Notes: a model not told the origin generated them from the sequence alone. DNA of 64,000 bases from Sulfurospirillaceae bacterium (GCA_028684065.1 JAQUGO010000008.1:83832-147831), one strand, 5' to 3'. Positions 27,442 to 38,457 are shown, numbered from the stretch's first letter. Program-made: numbers and translations.

Positions 27442-29990
27442 ACGGATTTCCTTATGCTAACGATAAAATCTTGAGCAGGTTGCCCTGTTGTTAATGGATT
27501 GAAGGTAAAGTTGGCGATATGATTAGGGTTAAAGCCTATTTTGTTGACATTGCGAAGAAAGTGTGTCATCGTATTGTAAAAGCCAGCTCCCGTGCCATAG
27601 TAGCAAAAGAGTGCGTCAGGATGAACGGTGTCACTGAGCACAACGCGCGCTTTATTCATCATCTCAGGTTTATCAATATTGATGATTTCAACGATATCAT
27701 TCGTTTTGAGTTTTAACGCTTTACCTTTTTCACGGTTAATAAACACAGCATCTGTATTGGTTGCCTCATTGATGGTTTGCAACAAAGTATTGTTTTTTGT
27801 TTGTTGACCTGTAAACGTTCCTAAAGGATGAAAACCCGTTATCGGTATAAACTCATTGTTACTAAGTTTCGCTTTTTGTTGAATCCAAAAAGGTTTATTA
27901 TAAACAGGTAGTGGCGAGGCATAGTCTGCTTTATCAAAGCCTTTTTCTGTAAATTCAGCTTTTTTATTGGCTAGGAATGTTGAATAAAGTTCAATTTTGC
28001 CAGTAGGGGTACCTTTGGCTTTGATGCCATAATGCTTTTCACCTACCCAAACGCGACCATTTAAGATGGATTCTAGTGGAGGAATGGTCGCCATTTCAGC
28101 CTCATTGAGACCGCTTAATTTACTGTACTGTTTTTTCCAAATTGACATCATGCCTTCACGTTCAAATTCACCAAAATATTGCTCAAAAAGTTCAGGTTTA
28201 AGTGTTCGTTTTGCCAACTGTAGGATAATCCAATAGCCATCTTTGGATTCATATAAAGGTTCAATGGCTTTACGGTTGACACCGATAGTTGGGATAGGCG
28301 TTTTATACGAAGTATTAATTGCTTCATCTCTTTCCATAAAGGTACAATCAGGCATTACGATATCCGCGTACATAATCGTTTCATTTAAAAAAGGAGAAAT
28401 CGCCACAATCATCTCGAGTTTTTGAAGCCCTTGAATAATCTCACGGCTTCCTGCTGAGCCACCGACGATATTTTGTCCTGAAAAGATAGCCACACGTTGT
28501 TTGTAAGGTTTCTCACTCAGAAGTGTTTTTATCCATGTTCGTCGATAATGTTTATCGCTCATAAAATTTGAATTAATATCATTTTTAAGATACCACTGTG
28601 AGATCGAAGTATCTTTGGTTTTAGGCGCGTGCATATACCCTGTTGTCTTAACACTACGGTTGTAAAATACACCACCTTTAACGCCAAAAGCACCAAGAAG
28701 AACATTGATTTGTGTAATGAGAAGTTTTTCACGCAAGGAAGAAGCATAACGCTCTGAACGGTATCCACGCTCGATAAAACAGGCAGGTTTGGTATCATTG
28801 AGTTTTTTAGAGATGTCAATAATATTTTGTGCAGGGATAGAAGTCTCTTCTTGTACCCATTCAGGAGTAAAAAATTTAACTTCCTCTTTCATCATCTCTA
28901 AAGCTGTCTTACATGCAACGCTTTTACCTTCAATGTCTAGGGTGAAACTTCCAAAAAGAGCACTTGTTTGGGCTTCAGATTTAAACATGAAACCTTGCTC
29001 TGTGGAGACAAGATAATCAAGTATTTCCTCTTTTTTGCCTTTCACCTCTTTTTCAAGTTGGCGTGTTTGTACCGGAAGGCCTGTTTTAACATCAATGAGC
29101 ATATCAGAATTGGTATGTTTAGCAAGATAAGCGCTATCAAAATAGTTGTTTTTAAAAATTTCGTGCATTAATCCTAATAAAAAAGGCCCATCTGTTCCAG
29201 GGCGAATGGGTACCCAATTGGCATCGGTTTCACCTGCTTCAGAAGGTTTTCTAGGGTCTACTACTGTTACTTGCATTCCATTACGTTTGCCGCGTCCAAA
29301 CATATTACCCCAGGCATGGCAGACAAGTGCACCACCAGGATTTCGTTGTAATAAAATGCCGTATTTTGCATTTTCATAATCAGGGCTGACCGAACCTGTA
29401 CTTTGATCAGGAACACCACTGGCGAGTTTTCCACCCACAACAGCGGAAAGCCCAACGGTTAATCCATTGCCAAAGCAAACATCACCATAACCGATAATGT
29501 TTGGAGTACCATAAACTTTGAAGAAGTTAGAGTCTAACTCTTGAGCGCTGTTGAACCGCGGTAAAAAGGCAACAGATTTTTGATCATTTTCAGCTTCAAT
29601 GGCTTTGAGCTTACCTGCAACTAGGTCAAGCACTTCATCCCATGATGCTTTTCTAAATTTTCCCTCGCCTCTTTCTCCGACACGAATCAATGGAGTTTTG
29701 ATGCGGTCTGGGTCATACAAGGCACCCATAGCGGCACGTCCTCGTCCACAAATACCACCATAAGGTGTATCCATGTTGGCTTCCATACGTACAATCCTGC
29801 CATCACGTACAGTTGCTATCATGGGGCAAAATTGTGCACACATGCGGCAAAGAAGCGGAACTTTTTTCTCTACACCAAAGTCGACTTGGGTGACCGTAGC
29901 AGCTTCAGCTTTCGTTTTGGTAAGAATACTTCCTCCTAGAACAGAACCAACTGCTCCTTTTAAAAAATCTCGTCTTGATGTCTTACTCAA
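27438..29990 (-). CDS. PsrA/PhsA-type molybdopterin oxidoreductase, copy 2
   Basis: This 850-residue Tat-exported (SRRDFLKG) catalytic subunit is co-linear with copy 1. Cys48, Cys51, Cys55, Cys81 and the presumed molybdenum ligand Cys172 (GYGDVCFGN) are kept. The residues around the ligand differ from copy 1 (TCFANS against VCFGNG), as do segments at about 310-370 and 430-490, so the substrate may differ. A TCCTCC on the plus strand just upstream marks a GGAGGA ribosome site. The operon order A-B-C matches copy 1. Confidence 0.85.
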   Translation of the reverse strand: MSKTSRRDFLKGAVGSVLGGSILTKTKAEAATVTQVDFGVEKKVPLLCRMCAQFCPMIATVRDGRIVRMEANMDTPYGGICGRGRAAMGALYDPDRIKTPLIRVGERGEGKFRKASWDEVLDLVAGKLKAIEAENDQKSVAFLPRFNSAQELDSNFFKVYGTPNIIGYGDVCFGNGLTVGLSAVVGGKLASGVPDQSTGSVSPDYENAKYGILLQRNPGGALVCHAWGNMFGRGKRNGMQVTVVDPRKPSEAGETDANWVPIRPGTDGPFLLGLMHEIFKNNYFDSAYLAKHTNSDMLIDVKTGLPVQTRQLEKEVKGKKEEILDYLVSTEQGFMFKSEAQTSALFGSFTLDIEGKSVACKTALEMMKEEVKFFTPEWVQEETSIPAQNIIDISKKLNDTKPACFIERGYRSERYASSLREKLLITQINVLLGAFGVKGGVFYNRSVKTTGYMHAPKTKDTSISQWYLKNDINSNFMSDKHYRRTWIKTLLSEKPYKQRVAIFSGQNIVGGSAGSREIIQGLQKLEMIVAISPFLNETIMYADIVMPDCTFMERDEAINTSYKTPIPTIGVNRKAIEPLYESKDGYWIILQLAKRTLKPELFEQYFGEFEREGMMSIWKKQYSKLSGLNEAEMATIPPLESILNGRVWVGEKHYGIKAKGTPTGKIELYSTFLANKKAEFTEKGFDKADYASPLPVYNKPFWIQQKAKLSNNEFIPITGFHPLGTFTGQQTKNNTLLQTINEATNTDAVFINREKGKALKLKTNDIVEIINIDKPEMMNKARVVLSDTVHPDALFCYYGTGAGFYNTMTHFLRNVNKIGFNPNHIANFTFNPLTTGQPAQDFIVSIRKSV

Positions 29991-30467
29991 ATTTTCCTCC
30001 TAAAATGGATCTAATTTTTGTTGAATCAATATAAATTAGTTGACGAAAGAAATTCTAAACCTTTTGCATGATAATTACATAACAAAAATAAATAAAATTA
30101 ATTAATAGTTTAATCATATAAATTTTTTAGTTTTATAATATATGTGTATAAAATACACATAATGATTCTATTTTAGAAAGGTTAAGTAAATTTTACTTGA
30201 AAATGTCACGAGAATACAAGGGCTTTAGAAATTAATAGGCTTAATATCTGAATTTATTTCTGATACATATGAAGATAATTTTAAGTTACTATTAGAAACA
30301 ATAAAGTAAATATCTTTGTAATTATTAATAAATTGACGAATAAAATTTTAAAATTATAGGTAGAAACAATCAATAACGCTAGCAAAAAAGTTTTTTGATA
30401 AGGATTTTAGTATGTTATTTGAAAATCTAAATAATTAACTGTATTGTACAACGAAGGTAAAGTAGGA
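29991..30467. other. 477-base AT-rich intergenic region
   Basis: No open frame of note is seen. The region is very AT-rich and must hold the promoter of molybdoenzyme operon 2 (minus strand). The G-rich repeats seen near operon 1 are absent, which suggests different control of the second operon. Confidence 0.5.
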
Positions 30468-30950
30468 TTAAGGCTGCTGTGCTTTTAGATATGCTTTTCG
30501 TTTTTCAATACCTTTAAAGCTTTTTTGGGTCAAATCAGGAAATGCACCATTTAAGCCTTTGCCATCATTCCCATGACATCCACCACAGTTACTGGTATAA
30601 AACATTTGAGCTTTTTGACCTTTCGCATCATCACTGCTTTTTTTACCGGAAAGAGATACTACATAACGGGCGATATTTGGGGCATCTTCTTTGGTCGCAA
30701 TTCCTGCATCCATGGCGCCTCCAGGGTAGCCTAATGAACCATCCGAACCGTGGTTAATCACATTAAGGATGTACTCTTCAAGATATTCATTGGTATCAAT
30801 AATGCGGAGTTCCTTCTTCTGTGCTTCTTGTATGTCTACAACAACTTCAGGTATAGGCTTTACATGTAAAGGTTTTTTGGGTTCTTCTTTCTTTTCACAG
30901 CCAAGAAGAAGAATCCCCAAGAGAACCGTAATAAGAAATTTAAAAATCAC
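30468..30950 (-). CDS. Lipoprotein c-type cytochrome
   Basis: The 160-residue protein has a lipoprotein signal (LLLGC, Cys18), a Pro/Lys-rich linker and one heme motif CGGCH in the C-terminal half with the DGKGLNGAFPDL loop of small class I cytochromes. GGAMDAGIATKEDAPNIARYV before the heme motif resembles the region in CcoP-like cytochromes. It would face the periplasm, anchored to a membrane by its lipid. Its start overlaps the 3' end of the diguanylate cyclase gene by 11 bases, implying co-expression. Confidence 0.8.
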   Translation of the reverse strand: MIFKFLITVLLGILLLGCEKKEEPKKPLHVKPIPEVVVDIQEAQKKELRIIDTNEYLEEYILNVINHGSDGSLGYPGGAMDAGIATKEDAPNIARYVVSLSGKKSSDDAKGQKAQMFYTSNCGGCHGNDGKGLNGAFPDLTQKSFKGIEKRKAYLKAQQP

Positions 30951-32772
30951 TCTTCATTTCTTTGTTTTCTATCATCGCAGGCTCAAAAAGCTTCACGCAA
31001 TTACGCCCACTATCTTTGGCGGCATAAAGGGCTATATCTGCAAATTTAATGCATTTCCACATAGAATCAGAATCTTTAGAAAACATAGAAGCACCAACAC
31101 TCAGTGTTTTGTAAAAACTGGCATTTGTATTGGATTGAATAGGCGATTTTTCAAAAGCGAGTCGTATTTTATTGGCAATAGTTTTAACCATATGTTCTTC
31201 ACATTGATAAAGCAGAACAAGAAATTCTTCGCCACCAAAACGAAAAGCAGTATCAGCTTCTCGAATATTGTCTTTAAGTATTTTAGAAAGCATTTTTAGT
31301 GCTTTATCCCCCACATCATGTCCATAGGTGTCATTGACCATTTTGAAAAAGTCAATATCAATCATCAATATACCATACGTTGTCTCATTTCTTTTAGCTT
31401 GGGAAAGGGCTTTATCAATATACTCATCTAAATATTTACGATTATACAGTCCCGTTAGAGCATCGGTAGTGGAAGAAATTTTTAAAATTTCTGTTAAGTT
31501 TTTACTGACAAGTTCAGGGCGTGCAGCATCTATATAATTTTGAATGAGGGGTAATTTTTCATGAATTTTATCAATTTCATCTTGTGAACTTGCCGACATT
31601 GTCAGTAAAAGTTCAAGGTCATCACTAATAAGATAAGGGATACATAAATAATGTTCGCATACATCGCTGCATGAGCCACAAATATTGGTAAATGTATTTG
31701 AATTGACCATTTGTTTGGTACGCATAGCCCGACATCGTGGGTCAATTGGCCTTTGAACTGTTGAAGCATCGAAAACAATTGTTGGATGTATCGCATGTTT
31801 GCCTGTTTCTACAAGTGTAAAATCTTTGAGGTGAATTACATCTTTGAGAATCATGCCAATACGGTCATAGACATGCTCTTTATCTTCATCAAACTCAATG
31901 GTGCGTTTAAATTGGTAGATGTCGGAGAGCTCATGAACGATATTTTTCACTTCAAGAAGCAGGTCTTGATCAGTTTGTGATTTCAATGAGAGGAATTTTT
32001 TAATCGACCCTTCGATATCCACTAATGTAAGCTCCAATTTGTCAAAAAAGGAGTTAATCCAAAAGCGTACATTCTGACAATCTGGACTGCTTCCAAAAGG
32101 TCGAACTCTTCGTCTATAATCACCCTCTTGTGCTTTTTTCATCACAAAATTAATTGAGTCAAAAAGACCCATTAAAGGCTTCATAGAGCGGTTAATAATG
32201 AAAAAGACTAAAATCATAATAAGAATAGAAAAGCCAAGAATAATAGAAGATGTCCAAATCCCATTATTGCGTAATTCTTCAAGATCAAACACCATACTGA
32301 CGACACCTAAAACATGACCTTCTTGAGCGGCATGGCATTTTAAGCAGTTAGGATTGCCATTTTCTTTAGCGATATAAGGAGCTGTGACACGAAGTTTCAC
32401 ATGCTGCGAGGTTTCTTCAGTGTTTTTATAGATTCTTCCATTTTTAAGGACTTGTTCATCAATAGCATCACGTACTATTTCATTATTACGTCCTTTGCCA
32501 AATTGGTCGATAACATTTTGACCTCTTGCTATCCAGAGGGACTCTACACCTTTTGATGTTGCGATTTTTTTTAGAAAGAAATCGCGTTGGTCCATTGTGC
32601 CGCTGAGCATGTGTGCGGTTAATCCATCCTGGATGAGTTCCGCAATCACTTCCGCTTTTTCTTCAGCATTTTTCATGCCAAAATGACGCAATGAAACCGT
32701 TGAAATAATCAATAAAAGTGCAAATGAAATAAAAATCGTCCCAAGAATAATGAAAGAGAGTTTTTTCTGCAT
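30940..32772 (-). CDS. Diguanylate cyclase with periplasmic heme c sensor and cytoplasmic cysteine cluster
   Basis: The 610-residue protein has helices at about 5-27 and 172-193. The periplasmic part contains CLKCH at 143-147 within a Tll0287/DUF3365-like domain, so it should bind heme c covalently. After a HAMP-like stretch, a GAF-like region holds Cys347, Cys365, Cys368, Cys372 and Cys377, which could bind a metal or Fe-S cluster. The GGDEF domain reads GGEEF at 513-517 with the inhibitory RxxD site at 504-507, so it should be active and product-inhibited. It is followed by a lipoprotein cytochrome c gene. Probable role: redox or gas sensing. Confidence 0.85.
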   Translation of the reverse strand: MQKKLSFIILGTIFISFALLLIISTVSLRHFGMKNAEEKAEVIAELIQDGLTAHMLSGTMDQRDFFLKKIATSKGVESLWIARGQNVIDQFGKGRNNEIVRDAIDEQVLKNGRIYKNTEETSQHVKLRVTAPYIAKENGNPNCLKCHAAQEGHVLGVVSMVFDLEELRNNGIWTSSIILGFSILIMILVFFIINRSMKPLMGLFDSINFVMKKAQEGDYRRRVRPFGSSPDCQNVRFWINSFFDKLELTLVDIEGSIKKFLSLKSQTDQDLLLEVKNIVHELSDIYQFKRTIEFDEDKEHVYDRIGMILKDVIHLKDFTLVETGKHAIHPTIVFDASTVQRPIDPRCRAMRTKQMVNSNTFTNICGSCSDVCEHYLCIPYLISDDLELLLTMSASSQDEIDKIHEKLPLIQNYIDAARPELVSKNLTEILKISSTTDALTGLYNRKYLDEYIDKALSQAKRNETTYGILMIDIDFFKMVNDTYGHDVGDKALKMLSKILKDNIREADTAFRFGGEEFLVLLYQCEEHMVKTIANKIRLAFEKSPIQSNTNASFYKTLSVGASMFSKDSDSMWKCIKFADIALYAAKDSGRNCVKLFEPAMIENKEMKSDF

Positions 32773-32795
32773 AATGAACCTATATATAAAAGAAA

Positions 32796-34607
32796 TTATT
32801 CAACGGTAACGCTTTTAGCAAGGTTACGAGGCATATCGACATCATTACCTAGGCGAATTGAAATTTCAAGTGCTAAAAGTTGCGTAATTAACATCATTTC
32901 AAAAAATTCACCCATAGGATGGATATGGGCTTTGGTTTTAATAAAATCATCGGCTAATTCAAATGTTTCAGGACTAATCACAAGCAGTGTAGAATCGCGT
33001 GCACTAAGTTCTTCAACATTACTTTTCATCTTGTCGTATAGCAATGTTTTAGGCATAAGCGCTATTGTGAAAAGTTCACTATCGGCCAAGGCAATCGGGC
33101 CATGTTTCATTTCACCAGCAGGATACCCCTCTGCATGTAAATAGCTAATTTCTTTAAGTTTTAAAGCACCTTCAAGAGCAAGTGGGTAAAAAATATCTCG
33201 GCCGATAAAGAAAAAGCCGTGCCCATGCAGGTAGCGTTTAGAAAGGCGATGAAGCTTTTCATGAATGGCTTCATCGACATGTAAAGCTAAAGGGATTCGT
33301 AATAAAGCTTCGATTTCTTCAGTCATAAGTTCAGAAGGAATGGTTTTTTTCTGTTCTCCCATAAAAAGGGTGAAAAGCCAGAGGGTAATCACTTGTGTCG
33401 CAAAAGCTTTTGTGCTTGCCACACCTTTTTCAATGCCTGCTCGGGTTAATAGTGTAAAATCAGCGGTTCGAACGATGGATGAATTGTCTACATTACAAAT
33501 AGCAAGAGTCGTCATACCTCTATTTTTAGCCATTTTGAGTGCTTCTAAGGTATCCGCTGTTTCACCGCTTTGTGAAATTACTACAAAAAGTGTTGTCGTA
33601 TCTAAAAGAGGCGTTTTATAACGAAATTCACTGGCAATTTCTACATTGCATCGCACTTTTGCAAGGCGTTCAAAAAGATAACTCGCGGTGAGTGCCGCGT
33701 GATAACTCGTACCGCATGCACAAATTTTAATAGCATTAATATTATCGAAATTAATATGACTGAGTTCATCAAGAACAACGGAATTACCTTTAATACGGCC
33801 CATTAAGGTTTCACCGACAACGAGTGATTGTTCATAAATCTCTTTTTCCATAAAGAAACGATATCCGTCTTTTTGTGCAGAAATTTTATCTAGCGTTAAA
33901 GGTTGCATCTTTAAAGATTGAGATGTAGTGTTTTTTAAAAGCGTGATAGAATGATTTTGTGCCCAGCCATATTGACCATCTTCTAAGTACATAACCTCTT
34001 TAACCCATCCAATTAAGGGAGCATCTGAAGAACTAAAAAAGATTTCATTGTCGGTGCTTTTACCAATCACAAGAGGGACGGCATTCTTAGCAAAAAAGAT
34101 AACATCAGGCTCTTTAAGGCTAATCAATAAAATAGCGTAAGCCCCTTGTAAAGAGGAGACGGTTTTTTCAAAAGCGCTAAAAGCTGTTTCACCATTTCGT
34201 ATAAATTTTTCAAATAGATGAACGATGACTTCAGTGTCAGTTTGACTTAAAAATTCAACGCCATCTTTAAGAAGGTCTTCTTTAATTTCTTTATAATTTT
34301 CAATAATTCCATTATGGATAACATATGAGAATTTTCCCCAATGAGGATGTGCGTTAATTTCTGTAGGCTTACCATGTGTTGCCCATCTCGTATGTCCAAT
34401 ACCTATACCAAAACCACTGGAACTATAATTTTTTGTTTTGGCATCCAAATGGCTTAGTTTACCTGTTGCTTTAAATGAATCAATTTCGCCATTTTTTAAA
34501 ACAGCAATACCTGCAGAATCATACCCTCGGTATTCGAGTTCTTTAAGCCCACTTAATAAAAAGTTTCGTTTTTCTTTTACACCGATATAGCCAACAATGC
34601 CACACAT
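32796..34607 (-). CDS. glmS: Glutamine-fructose-6-phosphate aminotransferase
   Basis: The 603-residue enzyme makes glucosamine-6-phosphate for cell-wall synthesis. Cys2 of MCGIVGYIG is the glutaminase nucleophile after Met removal. The N-terminal domain has GHTRWATHG, and two SIS domains follow (CGTSYHAAL and HGFFFIGRD). The C-terminus PRNLAKSVTVE is the family's signature end. Length is normal. It lies 20 bases after glnD on the same strand. Confidence 0.97.
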   Translation of the reverse strand: MCGIVGYIGVKEKRNFLLSGLKELEYRGYDSAGIAVLKNGEIDSFKATGKLSHLDAKTKNYSSSGFGIGIGHTRWATHGKPTEINAHPHWGKFSYVIHNGIIENYKEIKEDLLKDGVEFLSQTDTEVIVHLFEKFIRNGETAFSAFEKTVSSLQGAYAILLISLKEPDVIFFAKNAVPLVIGKSTDNEIFFSSSDAPLIGWVKEVMYLEDGQYGWAQNHSITLLKNTTSQSLKMQPLTLDKISAQKDGYRFFMEKEIYEQSLVVGETLMGRIKGNSVVLDELSHINFDNINAIKICACGTSYHAALTASYLFERLAKVRCNVEIASEFRYKTPLLDTTTLFVVISQSGETADTLEALKMAKNRGMTTLAICNVDNSSIVRTADFTLLTRAGIEKGVASTKAFATQVITLWLFTLFMGEQKKTIPSELMTEEIEALLRIPLALHVDEAIHEKLHRLSKRYLHGHGFFFIGRDIFYPLALEGALKLKEISYLHAEGYPAGEMKHGPIALADSELFTIALMPKTLLYDKMKSNVEELSARDSTLLVISPETFELADDFIKTKAHIHPMGEFFEMMLITQLLALEISIRLGNDVDMPRNLAKSVTVE

Positions 34608-34627
34608 ATATTTTTCCTCGTTATTCG

Positions 34628-37153
34628 TTAAATAAAAAAATCTAAAATTTGTTGTTTATTTTTACATAAACCGTCTGTCTTTTCAATTAAGAGCATGTTC
34701 CGGGTTCGATTCTTTATGGTTTGAATTTTTGCCATTGAAATATCAATCTGATGGTCATCGAAAATACTCATCAGGTAGGCCATAAGGCCATTTTGGTTTT
34801 TTGCATTAATATGCATTGAAGCATAATTTTTTGAATGCTCACAATTAATGGTGATTTCTCCCTCTAAAATAAGAGGTTTTTTCAGTGAGAGTTTTTTACT
34901 CATATCAAAAGAGTTATCGACGAGTTCTTTGATATAATCAATATCACAAGGTTCAACTTTTTCATTAAAATCTATTTGAAAGTATTTTTTTCCATCAAAA
35001 AGTTTATAAATATCCATATGGACTAAGTCAAGATAGGAAAGTTTTCCTAACAGATAACCGATATTAAAACTTAGTCCTCTAATGACAGTAATCCCTAAGT
35101 GTGTATCATTTGTAATTTTAAAACGGTAAGAATCAATAGGAGTCTCTTCGGTTTCTGTGACTATTTGGACAATTTCTTGTGGTTTTTGCTTTATATAAAA
35201 ATAGTTGGATTGTATTGAGAGTGCTTTTTTTTGCAATGCTTTTGAAAGCGCTAAAAAATCAGGAGATTTTTTAAGTGCATTTTCTTTGCGTAAGCGTTTG
35301 GCTGTTTCATCGATAAGTTCTTCTTTGTTAAACATTTCCATTGAAAAATTATAAAACTCACGTAATAATTTAGCACTAAAACCTGAATAGATATTTTCAT
35401 TCACAGCATTCATGTCTGAATACGTTAGTATATAGAGCATTTTTAGAATTTGTGGCGATTGAAGTTTGGTGATAAAAGAGAGAACCACTTGTTCATTATA
35501 GATATCTTCTCGAATAGCGGTATTGCTCATAAGGGTATGGAATTTTATCAAAATCATAGCTGTCGTAATAGCTTCTTCCGAAAAGTCTAACTTTTGAGCA
35601 TAAAAACGGAAGATTCGTGCACCCAACTCACTATGGTTTTCTTTGCGCCCTTTTCCGATGTCATGTAAAAAGACCACAAGTTTCATTAACGCTTTGCCCT
35701 CAGGACAAAGGTCATCAAAAAGGGCTTTGATAAAAGGTTCTTTGATGTGTTCTAGATGGTATAAACTGTGTAAAGAGTGAATGTCGACAGGGTATTTGTG
35801 ATAGCCATCAAATTGTGCGAGATTGACGATATGTTTAAACGGTTTAATCAATTGTTGTAGCAAAGAAGCTTCGTATAAAAGATTAAATATGGCATAGACA
35901 TTAGGGTTAAAAAGGATAGCTTTGACATAGCGATAAGTTTTTTTGGAGTTATGTTCAGGAAATCGACTACGTCTGATATAGTCAACATAACTAATGTCAA
36001 AGTTTATTGTTGGATTGTCGAAGCCTTGTAGTTGTTCTAAGGCCATATTGATATGAAGGCTAGGTTTTTTAAATGAAGCAATAATACGGTTATCGACATT
36101 GTAAAGACCCGATTCGATACGGCCATGTCTTAAGGATTCAATCATTGAAAGGTTGCATAATAAGCTAGCGGTGAGTTTTTTGACAAAGATTTGACACGTA
36201 ATATCAATGGTATGCATTGCGGCCAAAGTTTTTGTCGAAAGTTGTGTTTGTGCATTTTTCAAAATTTTATTTTGGAAGCCTAGCTTTTGGGCCACATCTG
36301 GAATAAACTCAAGATTTAAAACATCTTGTTTCTTTTTAGCACTTAAATGCAGGGCTGAGCGTACACGGTATAAAAATTCTAAAGCGATACGGAACTCTCG
36401 AAACTCTTCTTCATTGATAATATTAGGTACTAAATCACGTAATCGCACACTACCAAAGAGAATTTTACAAATCCACGCTAAAGTATTGGCATCCCTAAGT
36501 CCACCCACTCCTTCTTTAATGTGGGGCTCCATACTCATAGGATTTTGCTTGCGGCGTTCATCGTTGGCAGCCAAAATTTGGCCAATGACATTCTTTCTAT
36601 CCCACTTTTGTATTTTTAACAATTCTCTTTCAGTTTCCATCCAAAGCAGTTTAGAGCCACATAAATAACGAGACTCTAGCATCGCTGTTTTAATGGTTAA
36701 ATCCTGATTACTTGCGCCTACTAATTCACTCAGTTTGTGGGTTCGATGTCCTAGTTTCATACCCGCATCCCATGCTAAATAAAGCATTGCTTGGATCATG
36801 GGCTCAATGTTATATCCTGGAACATCTTTATAGACAATCATCAAATCAACATCCGAATAAACACACAATTCTTCTCTGCCATAACTTCCCATTCCTACTA
36901 ATACAATAGGAATAGCATTGGCAAAAGGCATATAATTACCAAAATATTTCCGTAAGATATATTTGTAAATAAGAACAATAAAAAGATCGATTTTTTTGGT
37001 GTGCTTGACGAGAAAATCTTTACCTTGATTTTCAACAAAAATTTCATTTAGCGAACCCAAATAACTTTTAATATGCTCTTTAATGAGTTTTGAAATTTCA
37101 AAATCGCTGGCATTTTTATCAAGTAGGTCTTCAATAATATGTTCAATTTCCAT
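34628..37153 (-). CDS. glnD: PII uridylyltransferase/uridylyl-removing enzyme
   Basis: The 841-residue protein has the nucleotidyltransferase motif [15 protein letters not shown] (about residues 118-132), an HD domain with [13 protein letters not shown] (near 490) and two C-terminal ACT regions (about 690-840) that would sense glutamine. GlnD modifies PII proteins according to nitrogen status. It is the first gene before glmS, so glutamine sensing and a glutamine-using enzyme sit together. It is divergent from trpB. Confidence 0.93.
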   Translation of the reverse strand: MEIEHIIEDLLDKNASDFEISKLIKEHIKSYLGSLNEIFVENQGKDFLVKHTKKIDLFIVLIYKYILRKYFGNYMPFANAIPIVLVGMGSYGREELCVYSDVDLMIVYKDVPGYNIEPMIQAMLYLAWDAGMKLGHRTHKLSELVGASNQDLTIKTAMLESRYLCGSKLLWMETERELLKIQKWDRKNVIGQILAANDERRKQNPMSMEPHIKEGVGGLRDANTLAWICKILFGSVRLRDLVPNIINEEEFREFRIALEFLYRVRSALHLSAKKKQDVLNLEFIPDVAQKLGFQNKILKNAQTQLSTKTLAAMHTIDITCQIFVKKLTASLLCNLSMIESLRHGRIESGLYNVDNRIIASFKKPSLHINMALEQLQGFDNPTINFDISYVDYIRRSRFPEHNSKKTYRYVKAILFNPNVYAIFNLLYEASLLQQLIKPFKHIVNLAQFDGYHKYPVDIHSLHSLYHLEHIKEPFIKALFDDLCPEGKALMKLVVFLHDIGKGRKENHSELGARIFRFYAQKLDFSEEAITTAMILIKFHTLMSNTAIREDIYNEQVVLSFITKLQSPQILKMLYILTYSDMNAVNENIYSGFSAKLLREFYNFSMEMFNKEELIDETAKRLRKENALKKSPDFLALSKALQKKALSIQSNYFYIKQKPQEIVQIVTETEETPIDSYRFKITNDTHLGITVIRGLSFNIGYLLGKLSYLDLVHMDIYKLFDGKKYFQIDFNEKVEPCDIDYIKELVDNSFDMSKKLSLKKPLILEGEITINCEHSKNYASMHINAKNQNGLMAYLMSIFDDHQIDISMAKIQTIKNRTRNMLLIEKTDGLCKNKQQILDFFI

Positions 37154-37178
37154 ACGCCATCCTCATAATGCTTTGTGA

Positions 37179-37184
37179 TATAAT
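37179..37184 (+). promoter_or_regulatory. -10 box (TATAAT) of trpB
   Basis: A perfect TATAAT lies 61 bases before the chosen trpB start at 37246 and inside the longer open frame from 37168, supporting the later start. Confidence 0.6.
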
Positions 37185-37245
37185 ACAGAAAATGAGCCTA
37201 TATCTAGCTCAAAAGAGAGTTAATTTTTACTCAAAAAGGATACTT

Positions 37246-38457
37246 ATGATACAAAAGCCTTATCTTAAAGCCTTTCCCGATACAAAAGGGTATTTTGGAA
37301 AATTTGGTGGAGCATTTTTGCCCCCTGTATTGATTGAACAGTTTCAGAAGATTGAGCAAGCCTATTTAACCATTGGCAATTCGCACAATTTTATTCAAGA
37401 GCTGAGGGACATCCGTAAGCATTATCAAGGTCGCCCCACACCGGTGTATTACGCAAAACGTTTAACAGAGTATGTTGGTGGAGCCAGAATTTATCTTAAA
37501 CGAGAAGATTTGAATCATACGGGTGCTCACAAGCTTAATCACTGTATGGGTGAAGCGCTATTGGCTAAATATTTGGGTAAGAAAAAATTGATTGCAGAAA
37601 CGGGAGCAGGGCAACACGGTGTGGCTCTTGCGACCGCAGCGGCGTATTTTGGATTAGAGTGTGAAATTCATATGGGTGAAGTAGATATTGCCAAAGAACA
37701 TCCCAATGTTGTTCGTATGCGGATCCTTGGCGCGAAAATAGTACCCGTCAGTTTTGGAGCTAGAACTCTTAAAGAAGCCGTAGATTCAGCTTTTGAAGCC
37801 TATCTAAAAGATCCCGAAAATAGCATTTATTGCATCGGCTCTGTTGTTGGTCCGCATCCTTTTCCAATGATGGTGAGAGATTTTCAAAGTGTTGTGGGCA
37901 TCGAAGCAAGAGAGCAATTTTTAGAGATGACAGGTAATTTACCTGATAATTTGGTCGCATGTGTGGGTGGTGGTAGTAATGCAATGGGACTTTTTTCAGC
38001 GTTCATTGAAGACCCTTGCGAGATGTATGGTGTTGAACCAGGTGGTACAGGCACAAAATTAGGTGAGCATGCCGCAAGTTTAACATATGGTACTGAGGGC
38101 ATTTTACATGGGTTTAATTCCATTATGCTTAAAAACGAAGAGGGTGAGCCTGCGGCTGTTTATTCCATCGCAAGTGGTTTGGATTATCCTTCCGTTGGAC
38201 CAGAACATGCCTACTTGAATACGACAGGACGCACAAAAGTTGGCATTGCCGATGATAAAGAAACGATTCAAGCCTTTTATGATTTAAGCCATTATGAAGG
38301 CATCATCCCAGCCCTTGAGAGTGCTCACGCTGTTGCTTTTGCCATGAAGCTCGCTAAAGAAAAACCGTATGAATCTATCTTGGTCAATCTTAGTGGACGA
38401 GGCGATAAAGATATTGATTTTGTGGTCGCTAATTATAAGCCAGAAGATTATTTGTAA
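37246..38457 (+). CDS. trpB: Tryptophan synthase beta chain, solitary copy
   Basis: The 403-residue PLP enzyme condenses indole and serine. Motifs: HTGAHKLNH with the PLP lysine, ETGAGQHG with the catalytic glutamate, and the phosphate loop [16 protein letters not shown] stands five bases before ATG 37246, and the promoter falls upstream of it. No trpA or other trp gene is adjacent, so this may be a second trpB or serve indole salvage. The residues [11 protein letters not shown] after the PLP lysine differ from the usual NNALGQALLAKR. Confidence 0.9.
   Translation: MIQKPYLKAFPDTKGYFGKFGGAFLPPVLIEQFQKIEQAYLTIGNSHNFIQELRDIRKHYQGRPTPVYYAKRLTEYVGGARIYLKREDLNHTGAHKLNHCMGEALLAKYLGKKKLIAETGAGQHGVALATAAAYFGLECEIHMGEVDIAKEHPNVVRMRILGAKIVPVSFGARTLKEAVDSAFEAYLKDPENSIYCIGSVVGPHPFPMMVRDFQSVVGIEAREQFLEMTGNLPDNLVACVGGGSNAMGLFSAFIEDPCEMYGVEPGGTGTKLGEHAASLTYGTEGILHGFNSIMLKNEEGEPAAVYSIASGLDYPSVGPEHAYLNTTGRTKVGIADDKETIQAFYDLSHYEGIIPALESAHAVAFAMKLAKEKPYESILVNLSGRGDKDIDFVVANYKPEDYL

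Noticed and set aside
18005..29990. Respiratory arsenate reductase ArrA, suggested by the 850-residue length
   Set aside because: The cluster-binding and GERGEGKFRKASWDE segments match PsrA/PhsA, and the partner subunits are FdnH/FdnI-like and not the soluble ArrB type.
29991..30467. A small gene or RNA in the longest AT-rich gap
   Set aside because: No open frame with a ribosome site and no stable hairpin was seen on either strand.
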